Positions 26,110 through 37,244 are shown, counted from the first letter of the stretch. The stretch: 64,000 nucleotides of DNA from Acanthochlamys bracteata (GCA_019914995.1 CM034135.1:126501-190500); one strand, 5' to 3'. Made by a program: numbers and translations. Notes: a model not told the origin generated them from the letters alone.

Positions 26110-29100
26110 ATGGATACGCCTTCACCACAACCTCCACGACCTCCAACATTCATCTCGACATCACCACTTTTGCCGCCAGAGAATCGTTATACTCCTTCAA
26201 ACCCCTCTCCACCAGTCCCCAGATTCTCCCCTCCATTCTCCTCTCCAGCGACACCATCGCCTGCTGATGGATATTATTCAGCCAGTCCAGCTGCTCAGTT
26301 CAGTACCCCTCCTGGCCCTCCTGTATTTACACAGCCTCTTCGTCCAGCAGCTGTACCCTTCAGTACATCTCCTGTGACTCCTCAACCTGTTATCCCTCCA
26401 CGGGCTGGAACGTATACTCCCTTGTCATTGCCAACATCTTCTCCCCCATATTACTTAAATGGATCGTCCGAATTGCCACTGCACCATGCTGCAGGTGTTG
26501 ATGAGTCCAAGTTTGAATCTCCTTACGTACTATTCTCTGCTCACAAGGTACACCTTTTTTATACTCAGTTCTGAATTTGTTGATTCTTTAACTTAGTCTA
26601 TGAATCTCTGTATATTCAATGCTTGTTTTGTATATTGTATGGCAGGTATTAAAACATAAGAAGCTAGCGAATGTAGCAAGCTTGGGTTTTGGGGCACTGG
26701 TATCTCCAGGAATAGAAATAAGTCCTGGTCCTCAAGTAGTTCAGCGTGAACCTCACCGTTGCCAGAATTGTGGAGCATACTCAAACCTTTATTCAGAAAT
26801 TTTAACTGAGTCTGGTCAGTGGCAATGTGTGATATGTAGGGAGCTTAACAGTAGTGGAGGGGAATATGTAGTGACTAGTAGGGAGGAGCTTCGCCACTTG
26901 CCTGAACTCTCTACGTCAGCAATTGATTATGTCCAATTTGGAAACAGAAGACTGGGATATGTTCCAGTTTCAGACTCTAGAATGTCAGCACCTATATTTC
27001 TTGTGATAGACGAGTGCCTTGATGAACCGCATCTACAGCACTTGCAAGGTTCTTTGCATGCTTTTATTGACTCACTACCACAGACAACAAGAATTGGTAT
27101 CATTACATATGGTCGTACAGTTTCAGTTTATGATTTTTCAGAGGGCTCAATGGCATCAGCTGATGTGCTTCCAGGTGGAAGTTCTCCCACACAAGAATCA
27201 CTGAAAGCATTAATTTATGGTACTGGTATTTACATGTCGCCTGTTCATGCTTCGCTTCCTGTTGTACACACTATCTTTTCTTCTCTGAGGCCATACAAAC
27301 TTAGTTTTCCAGAAGCATCTAGGGATCGCTGTCTTGGAACTGCGGTGGAAGTGGCTTTGGCAATAATTCAAGGGCCATCTGCTGAAATGTCTCGCGGAAT
27401 TATTAAAAGGGCTGGTGGGAATAACAGGATATTGGTGTGCGCAGGTGGTCCAAACACTTTCGGTCCTGGATCTGTTCCTCATTCATTCAGTCATCCTAAC
27501 TACCCTTATTTGGAAAAATCTGCTTTGAAATGGATGGAACATCTTGGTCAGGAAGCATATAGAAATGACACAATAGTCGACATTCTTTGTTCTGGAACAT
27601 GTCCAGTGAGGGTTCCAGTTCTGCAGCCACTTGCAAAAAGTTCTGGTGGAGTTCTGATACTTCACGATGACTTTGGGGAGGCATTTGGTGTCAATCTTCA
27701 GAGGGCAGCTGCTCGTGCTGCAGGCTCTCATGGAATATTTGAGATACGTTGTTCAGATGATATTCTAGTGACACAAGTTATTGGGCCAGGCGGAGAAGCA
27801 CCAGCTGAAGCCCGTGAATCATTCAAGAAGAACTCTTCTTTATGCATCCGGATGCACAGCGTAGAAGAAACTCAAAGTTTTGCACTGTCCATGGAAACAA
27901 AAGGTGACATAAAAAGGGATCATGTCTACTTTCAGTTTGTGGTACATTACTCAAACGTCTTCCAAGCAGAAATTTCCAGAGTGATCACTGTGAGGCTACC
28001 TACAGTAGACAGTATGTCCACATATCTTGCAAGTGTCCAGCAGGAGGTGGCTGCGGTTCTTATTGGCAAGAGGACTCTCCTGCGCGCAAAATCTTCGTCT
28101 GATGCTGTTGGTATGAGACTGACGATAGATGAGAGAGTGAAAGATATCGCTTTGAAATTTGGGTCCCAATTGCCAAGGTCAAAGTTGCATAGCTTTCCAA
28201 AGGAGCTTTCATCACTGCCAGAGAACTTATTTCATTTAAGAAGGGGACCACTTCTAGGGAGTATCATAAGTCATGAAGATGAAAGAACTGTCCTAAGAAA
28301 TTTATTTTTGAATGCTTCATTTGATTTGTCACTTCGGATGTTGGCACCTCGTTGTTTGATGCACCGAGAAGGCGGCACTTTTGAGGAGCTACCAGCATAT
28401 GACCTTGCTATGCAGTCTAGTGCTGCAGTCGTACTTGATCATGGAACAAATGTTTTCATTTGGTTGGTATGCCTTCGGCACCTTCCCCTTACATCTGGTT
28501 GTCTGTGTTTTCCTCGTTATGTAAATGATGATATATCTTTTCCAGCTTATAAAAATAGGTCTACTCTGCCAAACTTTCTTTTGATACCCTACTAAAGTTT
28601 AATTCCAACTGCTAAAGTGTCTCACAGAAATTTATTAAGGTTTCTAACAGAGCAATATATGTATATAAATACATATATGTATGGCTATGTATGTGTATGT
28701 TATTCTCTTTCCTTATAATTTGTATCACAGTAGGAAAACAACTTAAATGCAGCGCCTTAAGTGGTTCTCTGGTTGTGCAGGGTGCCGAACTTGCTGTTCA
28801 AGAAGGGAAAAGTGCAGCAGCTTTAGCAGCTTGCAAAACATTAGCGGAGGAACTTACTGAAAATCGCTTTCCAGCACCAAGGATCCTTGCATTCAAAGTC
28901 AGTTTTCTCCTACTCATCTGTGTGTTTCAGTGTTTTTTTTCTCTTATTTGGTTAACATGCTGTCTGTTCTTTAGTTGCCTGTTATGGATTGTATGATAGT
29001 GATAGAAACCTGAACACTCTATTATGAACTTTTTAATCGAAAATCCTTCTTTATATGTTCAATTTGATCATAAGCACATAACTGTGTTTTACTAGTGTTC

Positions 29101-29509
29101 CTTTATAAAAAAGAAATTGCATGAACAGTCCGTGATTTGCTTCAGTGGTGTTTACAGGAAGGAAGTTCTCAGGCTCGCTATTTTGTTTCCAGATTGATAC
29201 CAGCACATAAAGACCCTCCTTATGAGCAGGTACGCTCTGTCGCTTATCATAGATGTATATGTCTGAGCCAATAATCCCTCAATTTCTTACCATATTCCTG
29301 CCTTCTACTGGTGCATTTCTCATCGTGATAGTCTAAAGATGGAGATGGCTCTTTCTTTGTGCTGATTACAGGAGGCAAGATTTCCCCAGCTGCTATCATT
29401 GAGCCCAGAAGAGAGGACACGGTTGAAAAGCAGTTTCCTCCACTTGGATGATTACAGCTTTTGCGAGTGGATGCGGAGTTTGAAGCTGGCGCCACCCGAA
29501 CCAAACTAG
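26110..29509 (+). CDS. SEC23: COPII coat protein SEC23
   Basis: Five coding exons (26110-26547, 26646-28466, 28781-28897, 29158-29229, 29372-29509) give about 861 residues. A long Pro/Ser-rich N-terminal extension precedes the zinc finger, with cysteines at about 185, 188, 207 and 210. The trunk (APIFLVIDECLDEPHLQHL), beta-sandwich, helical and gelsolin domains follow, with the end SFCEWMRSLKLAPPEPN. SEC23 is the Sar1 GAP of the inner COPII coat for vesicle budding at the ER. The Pro-rich extension is unusual for SEC23 and more like SEC24, but the fold blocks fit SEC23 and match what I recall of the Arabidopsis gene beside SECA1 (At4g01810). Confidence 0.88.
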
Positions 29510-29814
29510 ATGAACCCTCCCTTTGTGTCTAGTGATAGATCAAAAGAAACAAGCAGAACCATCTCTCTCATAACTACAGGCCTGAGCAGTCAAACTCCGT
29601 TAGAGCTGCTAGTTATTCTAACGGAATCACAATCTGGAAGAGCAGTTCAGTTGCAAAGAGAACATACCATCCTAGTTGTTAGAATTTGGATTCACAGTTC
29701 CATTACAGAACATCGAATACTCAAAGTGTCAATAAATTTTGTGGCATATGTTCCAGAATTTGTTAGCCTTTCTAATTCGAACAATGTCATACTCAACTGT
29801 GTTTCATTCTACGT

Positions 29815-30050
29815 GGCTTTTCGAAGTATTTCTAAAAATTGTTTTTCTAAAACAGAAAATGCATTTATTCAATTTCGATAAATAAATTTTTTTTTTTATT
29901 TAAAAATAATAATTAATAACTAATAATAAATTTATTATATATAATTTTTTATATTTTTAATAAAATTTTATAAAAAATATTAAAAAATTTATGAAAAATA
30001 TTATTTAAAAAATTAAAAAATTATTTTTTGAAAATGTAATGCCAAATAGC
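29815..30050. mobile_element. hAT-like MITE, unit 1 copy
   Basis: The ends are near-inverted repeats (GGCTTTTCG... and ...AATGCCAAATAGC). The second copy shows the clearer pair GGCTTTTGGCATT / AATGCCAAATAGCC. Flanks TTCTACGT (29807-29814) and TCCTACGT (30051-30058) form an 8-bp target duplication with one mismatch, the size expected of hAT elements. The interior is almost pure A/T with no coding capacity. The same element is at the same place in unit 2, so it inserted before the duplication. Confidence 0.75.
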
Positions 30051-30338
30051 TCCTACGTCATGTAACCTATAAGAAGAGTTCCTTCTTTTTTTGGTGGATG
30101 AACGAATAGAACACTAACAGAACTGTAGATGAAGAATCCAATTCTGTATTACATTCTTCTTTCTAAATTTGCTAGAAATTTTTTCAAAATTATCCAAAAC
30201 TGGTTTATTATGATTGTTACGCAATTTTACGTAAACGCCCTTGAATTTGGTAAAATAGAAAACAAGTCGCACTTATTAAAATCACGTAGCAAATCAAAAT
30301 CACAACCTTGGCATTTCCTAATCCGGAGAGAGTCTCTC

Positions 30339-30366
30339 GCCGGAGCTCCGGCAATCGAAACCCTAA
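30339..30366 (+). promoter_or_regulatory. LCD leader: 14-bp palindrome and telo-box, unit 1
   Basis: GCCGGAGCTCCGGC (30339-30352) is a perfect palindrome. AAACCCTAA (30358-30366) follows it, about 50 bases before the LCD start codon. Both are kept exactly in unit 2 (37217-37230 and 37236-37244). The telo-box is a motif assignment; the palindrome could form a hairpin in the leader. Confidence 0.5.
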
Positions 30367-30414
30367 CTGTTAAAATTTTCTCTTCTCTGTCGATGCCTTG
30401 AGACAATTCAACCA

Positions 30415-31743
30415 ATGGATTCGGAGAACAACGGTAACGGCGTTACAACTAACGGCCCTTCAACCAAGCGTCTCCGCCAGACCACCACCACACCTACCGT
30501 TTCAGTGACTGCCCCGATAACGGCGTCTGAGATCCGTTCGGAGTTCTCTCACCACGATCCAAGGGTCGCGCGGATCAATAACGGTAGCTTCGGTAGCTGC
30601 CCGTCTTCCGTTCTCTCCTCTCAGCTGGCGTGGCAACGCCGGTACCTCTCTCAACCCGACGATTTCTATTTCAACACTCTTCAACCCTCTCTGCAACAAT
30701 CTCGGCTTCACGTGAAATCGTTAATCAACGCTGCTTCGGTTGATGAAGTTTCACTGGTTGATAACGCCACCACTGCGGCCGCTGTCGTCTTCCAACAGAT
30801 CTCGTGGGCGTTCTCTGAAGGTAAATTTGATTCAGGTGATGCTGTTGTTATGCTTCACTATGCGTATGGAGCTGTTAAGAAATCAATGCAAGCTTACGCT
30901 GCTCGAGCTGGAGCTAGGGTCATTGAGGTCCCGCTACCATTTCCGGTATATTCTGATCAACAGATAATCGATGAGTTTCGAAATTCGATCGCGTTAGGAA
31001 AAGCTGGCGGGAAAAAAGTTCGGCTTGCGGTGATTGATCATATCACTTCGATGCCTAGTGTAGTTATTCCGGTGAAAGAGTTGACGAGGATTTGTAGAGA
31101 GGAGGGTGTTGAGCAGGTTTTCATTGATGCTGCTCATGCGATTGGGAATGTGGAGGTTGATGTGCAAGATATAGGGGCCGATTTTTATACTAGTAATTTG
31201 CATAAGTGGTTCTTCTGTCCGCCATCTGTGGCGTTCTTGTACTGTAGGAAATGCCCTGCAACTTTAGATATGCACCATCCGGTAGTTTCACATGAGTACG
31301 GTAACGGGCTTGCAATTGAGAGCGCATGGATCGGTACGAGGGATTATAGTGCGCAGTTAGTGGTGCCTTCTGCCGTTGAGTTTGTCAATAGGTTTGAAGG
31401 AGGGATTGATGGGATTAGGAAAAGGAATCACGAGAAGGTGGTGGAGATGGGAAAGATGCTTGCAGAAGCATGGGGCACTTGTCTGGGGTCGCCACCTGTG
31501 ATGGCTTGCAGCATGATCATGGTTGGATTACCAGCTCGCCTGCGGCTATCAAGCGATTTGGATGCTCTCAAGCTGAGGAGTTCTTTGAGGGAAGATTTTC
31601 ATGTTGAAGCTCCCATCTATTGTAGACCAGCACAAGCAGATGGAGATGTGACAGGATATATTAGGATCTCACATCAGGTCTATAATGTGCCAGAGGACTA
31701 CTACAGGTTGAGAGATGCTATCAAGGAGCTGTCTTCGATGTAA
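30415..31743 (+). CDS. LCD: L-cysteine desulfhydrase (PLP enzyme), unit 1 copy
   Basis: A single exon encodes 442 residues of the class V aminotransferase fold, the group once called isopenicillin-N-epimerase-like. The enzyme breaks L-cysteine to pyruvate, ammonia and H2S. Visible motifs are RINNGSFGSCP, VDNATTAAAVV, VRLAIIDH-like VRLAVIDHITSMPSVV, the cofactor aspartate in FIDAAHAIGNVEVDV, and SNLHKWFFCPP with the Schiff-base lysine at residue 264. ESAWIGTRDYS and RISHQVYN follow. There is no clear transit peptide: the N-terminus is Asn/Thr-rich with KRLRQ. It keeps the residues I expect at all conserved positions and is probably the functional standard copy. LCD-derived H2S is tied to stress and stomatal signalling in Arabidopsis (At3g62130). 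Confidence 0.92.
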   Translation: MDSENNGNGVTTNGPSTKRLRQTTTTPTVSVTAPITASEIRSEFSHHDPRVARINNGSFGSCPSSVLSSQLAWQRRYLSQPDDFYFNTLQPSLQQSRLHVKSLINAASVDEVSLVDNATTAAAVVFQQISWAFSEGKFDSGDAVVMLHYAYGAVKKSMQAYAARAGARVIEVPLPFPVYSDQQIIDEFRNSIALGKAGGKKVRLAVIDHITSMPSVVIPVKELTRICREEGVEQVFIDAAHAIGNVEVDVQDIGADFYTSNLHKWFFCPPSVAFLYCRKCPATLDMHHPVVSHEYGNGLAIESAWIGTRDYSAQLVVPSAVEFVNRFEGGIDGIRKRNHEKVVEMGKMLAEAWGTCLGSPPVMACSMIMVGLPARLRLSSDLDALKLRSSLREDFHVEAPIYCRPAQADGDVTGYIRISHQVYNVPEDYYRLRDAIKELSSM

Positions 31744-33469
31744 CTCAGGTTCGGGCTTTTAAATCGTTACCTTGTTATCGTCTTAGTATGTTTCAGCTTT
31801 TGTCTTAATGTCCGTTATGGTATTTTGTCTGAAAAGAAGTTCGAATTTTGCTACATCTCTTGATTGCATGTTTCTGTGTCGTAATTCAGATAGCTGCAAC
31901 TTTTCGTACACACATCGTAATTGAAGTCTCAGAGCTTAAGTTTATCCTTGTTTTACCTGTAGTTTGTTCATGATTACATTTGTTGCAAAAGAATTTGTTT
32001 TGGGTGTGTATCGAAGATTTTGTCCACTATCGTGCGTACCACTGCTACAGATTTTGTTATTTAAGGATGGGTATGTAGGACTTCAGTAAGTTGACTATGA
32101 GATACAGATAAAGCAGTAGGTGTTCATTTGCTGGAAAAGTTCCAATTGTGCCGAACTGAAACATACATCAAAACATAGTGTTGGAAGTGTCAAACGGAAG
32201 GTATACTCTGATTATGTTGTCTACATAGAGTTGATATATAGTTAAGGAAAAAGTGTGATAAAAAGATATTGTTACATTTGCGCAGGTTCCTAGTGATTTG
32301 GTATTATCCCAGTCAAAGATAGACTACTGATATATTGAATTCAAAAGCCAACATTTTCATGTGCTTTGTTAGGATGTACAAGTGATGAATGTTCTGGATT
32401 GGTTTATAACTGCTATAATTGGGAATTGTTGGTCAATCATCTGAGATGGAACAATGTTGAAGTACGATGAAAAATTCCTGAGCAGTAGTGGTCTCTTGGG
32501 TAGACATTGAGTTTGATTGATGAAGAATAATGATGTGTTTTTGGAAATTTTGCAGGGGAATGTAGGTATTATTGTAGAAAGCTCTTTCAGTAGAAGCAGG
32601 ATGCTGTGAACTGGAAGAACCTGGTGAACATCAAACGTGGACACCTGACCTGAACTGCTGTTTCCAATAAAAAAAGGCCATAAGTGCTTCCGTGTCTTGC
32701 AGCTGCGGTAGCTTGTTCAAAATAAACCTTGAGTATTGACTTTGCAGTGTAGTTGCTATCAATTAATTCTCAACTTGTTTTTGAAATCTGAGAGGCCTTG
32801 TAACCGTGTTTTCCAATCCAATATTCCATGGAGTTGTATAATTAATTGTATGTAATGCGAAATAGCGAACTCAAACGAAGAGCAGAAAGTAGCTCCTCAA
32901 TAGTAAGGCCGAGGCAGCTTCTAAATCCTAGTGTCGTATTTTATTTTCTTTCTCCATGATGTTTGCTAGTGTTCGTCGCCATCAGCCTTCAGCTAAAATT
33001 TTAAGGGACGTTTGAGATTACTTATAAAATAAAATTTTTGTAAAATAGAAAATATTTTTATTTTTTTAAAAAACGAGCTATATTTTTTTTACTTTAAAAA
33101 AAATAATAAAAATATATAATAAAAAAATTTCATTATAAAATTTTTTTATATTTTTTAAATTTTTAAATAAATTTTTTATATATTTATAAAATATATATTA
33201 AAAAATATAAAATGAAGAAAAGTTAAAAAAAATTGATAAGCAGCTTATAAAGTTGTGCTGATTCTTTTTCTGGGAATTTGTATTTGTTGTTACTATTGTT
33301 TTGGTGAATTATAAAATAGAATGTCCTGATCTTGCAAGAAATTAAAAAAGTCTTACTACCTACCTTCTCAAATGATGTGCAAAAGCTAATTGTTGTAGCC
33401 CGGTAATACAAAATTACCAGTAGAGCAATTAGAACTCGCTCGCTTTCGATTCTGTTTTAGAGACGAGCG
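31744..33469. other. LCD downstream region and NIP30 promoter, unit 1
   Basis: The first 1.2 kb is closely matched in unit 2 (38623-about 39860) but has no convincing coding frame. It contains the LCD 3' untranslated region and a possible downstream spliced non-coding segment (TTTTGCAG|GGGAATG near 32550). A MITE occupies 33005-33252. The last 200 bases before 33470 are the NIP30 promoter and leader. Confidence 0.5.
33005..33252 (+). mobile_element. MITE-like insertion in the NIP30 promoter, unit 1 only
   Basis: The element starts GGGACGTTTGAGATTACTTA, has an A/T-only interior with AAAAACGAGCTATATTTTT, and ends near CAGCTTATAAAG. It is homologous to the element at 9690-9895. Unit 2 has an uninterrupted site at about 39851-39862 (AATTTTAAAGTCGTGCTG). 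The ends are too diverged for me to define a target duplication. Confidence 0.7.
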
Positions 33470-35276
33470 ATGGCGACGGAGGAGGAAGACTCCGGCGCGG
33501 CGTCGGCGCCGCTGAGACTGGTCAACTTCGTTTCCGAGGAACAGGTAAACAACGCTATTTCTCTCCTACTCAATTCCCCGTTACCATGATTCGATCGGAT
33601 ATATAGGTGTTGATTGATTGATATTTGATTGAATTTATTTGATCGGTTTGTAGCTTGATATCTCGAAGAAGACGCGAGGGGAAAGGGTCGAAGACGGAAC
33701 TGCTCAGAGAGATAAACCCCTCTACGAGGTCTTATTACTTTTCTGGATCGAAGTTTGAATCTCTATGGGTTTGCTGGTCAAGTCTGGGGAAGCTGATCTA
33801 CAAACAAAATTGTAGCTTTTTTGGCATAATTTTTCTTTAGTAATGAGCTAAAAAGCTGAACAGTGACAACTTCAGGTTTCGTTCTTGTATAATAAGCAGT
33901 GTAATCTGTTGCTTGTAATGACGCACTTATTTGACCTGCTGGTCGGCAGATACTGAAAGAGAACAAGGATAAGAAGGATGCTGAGTTCAACGAAAGATTC
34001 AAGCACAGTAAGAACACGTGTTTCCCCTGATCTCTTCTTTGCTTTCTATTGTTCTGCATTGCATACACTAATGCTTGCCTAGTTAACTATGATTGATTCC
34101 TGCAATTCACAAATACGATTTCTTGTTTCTAAGCTGAAAAGTTAAAGAATCTAAATTCTGGTCTCATTGTCAGGACCACCCAAAGCTCTCGATGAGGATG
34201 AAACCGAGTTTCTGGATAATTTGGAGATGGTGAGCGCAGTGGTTGGATATATACTTTTGCTATATGAGAACATGTGATGTGTCATTCTTCAAATTGCATG
34301 AGAACAAGACCTGCCAGTTCTCAAAATAGTTACACATCACTCATTTTTATTCATATCCTGTTTGCAATTGTATGGTAGAACCTACACTGAAATTTGCAAA
34401 ACTTTTTGCAGTCTAGAAAAGAATATGAGCGACAATTGGCAGATGAAGAAGCCCAGCAGCTACAGAAATTTCAAGTATGTGCATCTCTGAGAGTTACTTT
34501 TATTAAATCGGTTATATCTGCTGTGACTTTCTTCTTCACCTCAAGATATTTTTCCTTAAGTATTCTTTTCTTTTGTTTCACAAAATGTTCATACATCTAT
34601 TCTTTTATACCGTAGGAAATTGCTGAAGTCAGTAGATGTGCTTTTGAGAAAGTTCTTTTTTAAATGGAACTTCTCCAGTGCTCCTTGTTTTGCATAAAAT
34701 CATGTTTACATACTCTTTTCTACTGATTATTTTGAGGATATTAGCATCCACGCCTTGGAATGCAATGGATAGCAAACTTCAGAATAGTTTAGTTGTGTTT
34801 CTATCTATGAACTTAATGACACCCTTTTGATGGCTCGTCTATATTTTTTGTGATCCTTTTTAATGAACATTTCTGTATATCAATTTCTAGGAAGCTGTGG
34901 CAGCACAGGCCTCTGTAGTTCGTGAGATTAAGGAAATTCCCAGCATTATTAAAGCAGAGGTTTGTAAGTAATAGGGTTTATCTTGATACCTTACTGTGCA
35001 CAGAAATATTAGAACTCGTCTCGCAAACAACAAAGTTTGTTATTGTAGGAACAAAAGCCTGCCCCAAAGAGGAACCAGAACACCCGCCCTTCCAACCTGT
35101 TTATTTCTATCAAACCACAGCTGAAGAAAGCAAAAATCGAAACAACAGATAGCGATAAACCTTCTGAACCAAAGGGGCCATCCAACGGACGCGTATCTGG
35201 TAAACCACTCGATGTAGCTAATACTGCACTAGGAGGTTTGGTATCATACAGTGATGAAAGTGACAGTGACAATTGA
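33470..35276 (+). CDS. NIP30/FAM192A (PSME3IP1-type) nuclear protein
   Basis: Seven exons (33470-33544, 33654-33728, 33950-34007, 34174-34229, 34412-34474, 34891-34959, 35049-35276) join in frame for 207 residues. The N-terminal NIP30 domain is visible as LRLVNFVSEEQLDISKKTRG, RDKPLYEILKENKDKKDAEF and ALDEDETEFLDNLEM. A helical stretch (RKEYERQLADEEAQQLQKFQ) follows, and the C-terminus ends in an acidic serine tail, SYSDESDSDN. In animals the family member binds the PA28-gamma proteasome activator in the nucleus; the plant role is not established. All splice sites are canonical, and this is the only intact copy here. Confidence 0.88.
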
Positions 35277-35695
35277 TACGGTAGCAGTGCAAGTGGACAT
35301 GTAACTTAGCCTTAGTGTATGTATCTTATTATGGAGCTTCGTGATCTTAATGGTCGAAAGTATTATTATTCACAAAGTAGCAACCCACTCAATGGTGGGA
35401 ACCTGCTAGAGCCAGTTTAGGTGTGGTTACAAGTAATTGCCTTCTTCAACAGTTGTAAGATTGGGGCAATTTCAACAGTTGTAAGATTTGTCAAAAGCAT
35501 CAGAATGCAATTCAAATATTCACCAGAACAGTACAGAAAGGTTCTTGATATAACATGTATATTATAACTCTATTTGATAGAAGAATAATTTCATTCTTCA
35601 TCCAAACACTGACCATGCCTGCCTTAAAATACTTGCAGAGACAAAAGGAAAATGTCAAGCACAGACGGCCTCCGCCGCGGTGATCAAGATGTAAC

Positions 35696-36464
35696 TAAAG
35701 AAGTTTTTAACAAAAGAGATTGCAGATGATATATGTCCCGCAATTCTGAGAAATAACCTTTCCGTGCCCGTTGTGAATCTGAAATCCCATTTTTGTGGCA
35801 ATGCTTTCAATCTTCTCAAACAAAGTTTTAGGGCAATAATTTGATGTGAATCTTAATTTCCTTTCAGAAATATCCTGCAATTTTTGTAACAAGGTAATGA
35901 TCAAAATCATTCGCTCAATACCAAACAGGAGCAAGTGACAACGCACGAGGAAGTAACACTTTCAAAAGAGGCTGACCTCTTCCTCAAAGAAACCAGATAG
36001 ATCGAGACCTAATGACATTCCAATAAGCTCAAATGCATTGACGGCAGTGGTAGTATTTAGATCTTCATCGCTACCTGATGGCTTTACCTGCAGATATTGC
36101 TGAAGAGATCAGCAATCGAAGAAAATGAAAGAATAGTTTGGAAATCGTTCATCACCTCTTTTATCAAGAAAGTATCATCATCAATATTAATGCCATCATC
36201 ATTTGGAATGGCGGGGCTATAGTTTTCCTTGAACGAATCACTTGCTTTAATTCCAGTAAAAATTGTTCTTGTTCCAGGGTTTGGATCAAGAATCCTCTTG
36301 AGCATATCTCGAGCACCATGCGACAAAGCTTTAGGAATATGGACCTCTCCCTTCATGATCTGAATAAAGTCAAGAAAATTTAAAAACAATATAGACACTT
36401 GAAGGAAGTCTGTTAAGAGAACATAGAATTATAATCTTTGTAAAAACTTTATGTTCACGTACCT
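35696..36464 (-). pseudogene. CIPK gene fragment (three internal/3' exons), unit 1
   Basis: The fragment carries the exons GEVHIPKALSHGARDMLKR (about 36360-36160), KPSxxxDEDLNTTTAVNAFE (about 36090-35980) and DISERKLRFTSNYCPK (about 35875-35760), in the same order as the full gene in unit 2. The first eight kinase exons were never copied, because the duplication ends at the exon edge at 36464. The last three exons are removed by a 754-bp deletion at 35695/35696. The normally invariant Trp of the NDWF block is Ser (SDSF). It cannot encode a kinase. Confidence 0.9.
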
Positions 36465-36474
36465 GCTAGTTATG
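36465..36474. other. Filler at the tandem duplication junction
   Basis: Ten bases, GCTAGTTATG, sit between the end of unit 1 (CIPK-derived) and the start of unit 2 (SEC23-flank-derived). The first nine (GCTAGTTAT) recur at 36511-36519. This looks like a templated insertion during end-joining repair. Confidence 0.7.
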
Positions 36475-36715
36475 AACTACAGGCCATAGCAGTCAAACTC
36501 CGCGAGAGCTGCTAGTTATTCTAAAGGAATCACAATCTGTAAGAGCAGTTCAGTTGCAAAGAGAACATACCATCCCAGTTGTTAGAATTTGGATTCACAG
36601 TTCCATTACAGAACATCGAATACTCAAAGTGTCAATAAATTCTGTGGCATATGTTCCAGAATTTGTTTGCCTTTCTAACTCAAACCAAAAAAGAAACTGT
36701 GTTTCATTCTACGGT

Positions 36716-36923
36716 GGCTTTTGGCATTATTTCTGAAAGGTGTTTTTTTTTAAAATAAAAAATATTTTAATTTAATATCGATAAATAAATTTTTTTATTT
36801 AAAAAAATAATAATAATAAATAATAATAACAAATTAATTATGTAAATTTTGTAAAAAATAAATAATTTATTAAAAAGTATGAACTAAAAAATTATTTTTA
36901 AAAAAAATACAATGCCAAATAGC
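36716..36923. mobile_element. hAT-like MITE, unit 2 copy
   Basis: This is the same element as 29815-30050 at the equivalent site. The ends read GGCTTTTGGCATT and AATGCCAAATAGC. The A/T-only interior has diverged in length. The flanking duplication is no longer clear here. Confidence 0.75.
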
Positions 36924-37216
36924 CAGAATGTCATGTAACCTATGAATAGTAGAGTTCCTTCTTTTATGGCGGATGAACGATATCAACGAATATAACAGAA
37001 CTATAGATGAAGAATCCAATTCTGTACTACATTCTTGTTTTTCAATTTGCTTGAAAATTTTTCAAAATTATCCAAAACTGGTTCATTAGGATTGTTATGC
37101 AATTTTACGTAAAAGTCCTTGAATTTGGTAAAAAAAGAAATAAGTCGCAGTTATTAAAATCACGTAGCAGATCAAAATCACAACCTTGGCATTTCCTAAT
37201 CCGGAGAGAGTCTCTC

Positions 37217-37244
37217 GCCGGAGCTCCGGCAATCGAAACCCTAA
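37217..37244 (+). promoter_or_regulatory. LCD leader: 14-bp palindrome and telo-box, unit 2
   Basis: GCCGGAGCTCCGGC at 37217-37230 and AAACCCTAA at 37236-37244 are identical to unit 1. The leader sequence is therefore retained in both copies. Confidence 0.5.

Larger units (their letters stand above)
29572..36464. repeat. Tandem duplication, unit 1 (LCD, NIP30, CIPK fragment)
   Basis: This unit matches 36475-about 42724 in direct orientation, with the LCD coding regions about 98-99% identical by hand count. It begins in the 3' flank of SEC23 (AACTACAGGCC...) and ends at the edge of a CIPK exon (...TTCACGTACCT). Unit 1 holds LCD, a complete NIP30 gene and only three exons of the CIPK gene. It differs from unit 2 by a MITE at 33005, a 754-bp deletion at 35695/35696 and many small indels. 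Confidence 0.95.

Noticed and set aside
32382-32444. Possible C/D-box snoRNA downstream of LCD (GTGATGA ... CTGA)
   Set aside because: C- and D-like boxes are present and kept in unit 2, but there is no terminal stem and no clear C'/D' pair.
35696-36464. A separate short kinase-related gene
   Set aside because: It is collinear with three exons of the full CIPK gene in the other unit and lacks the catalytic domain.
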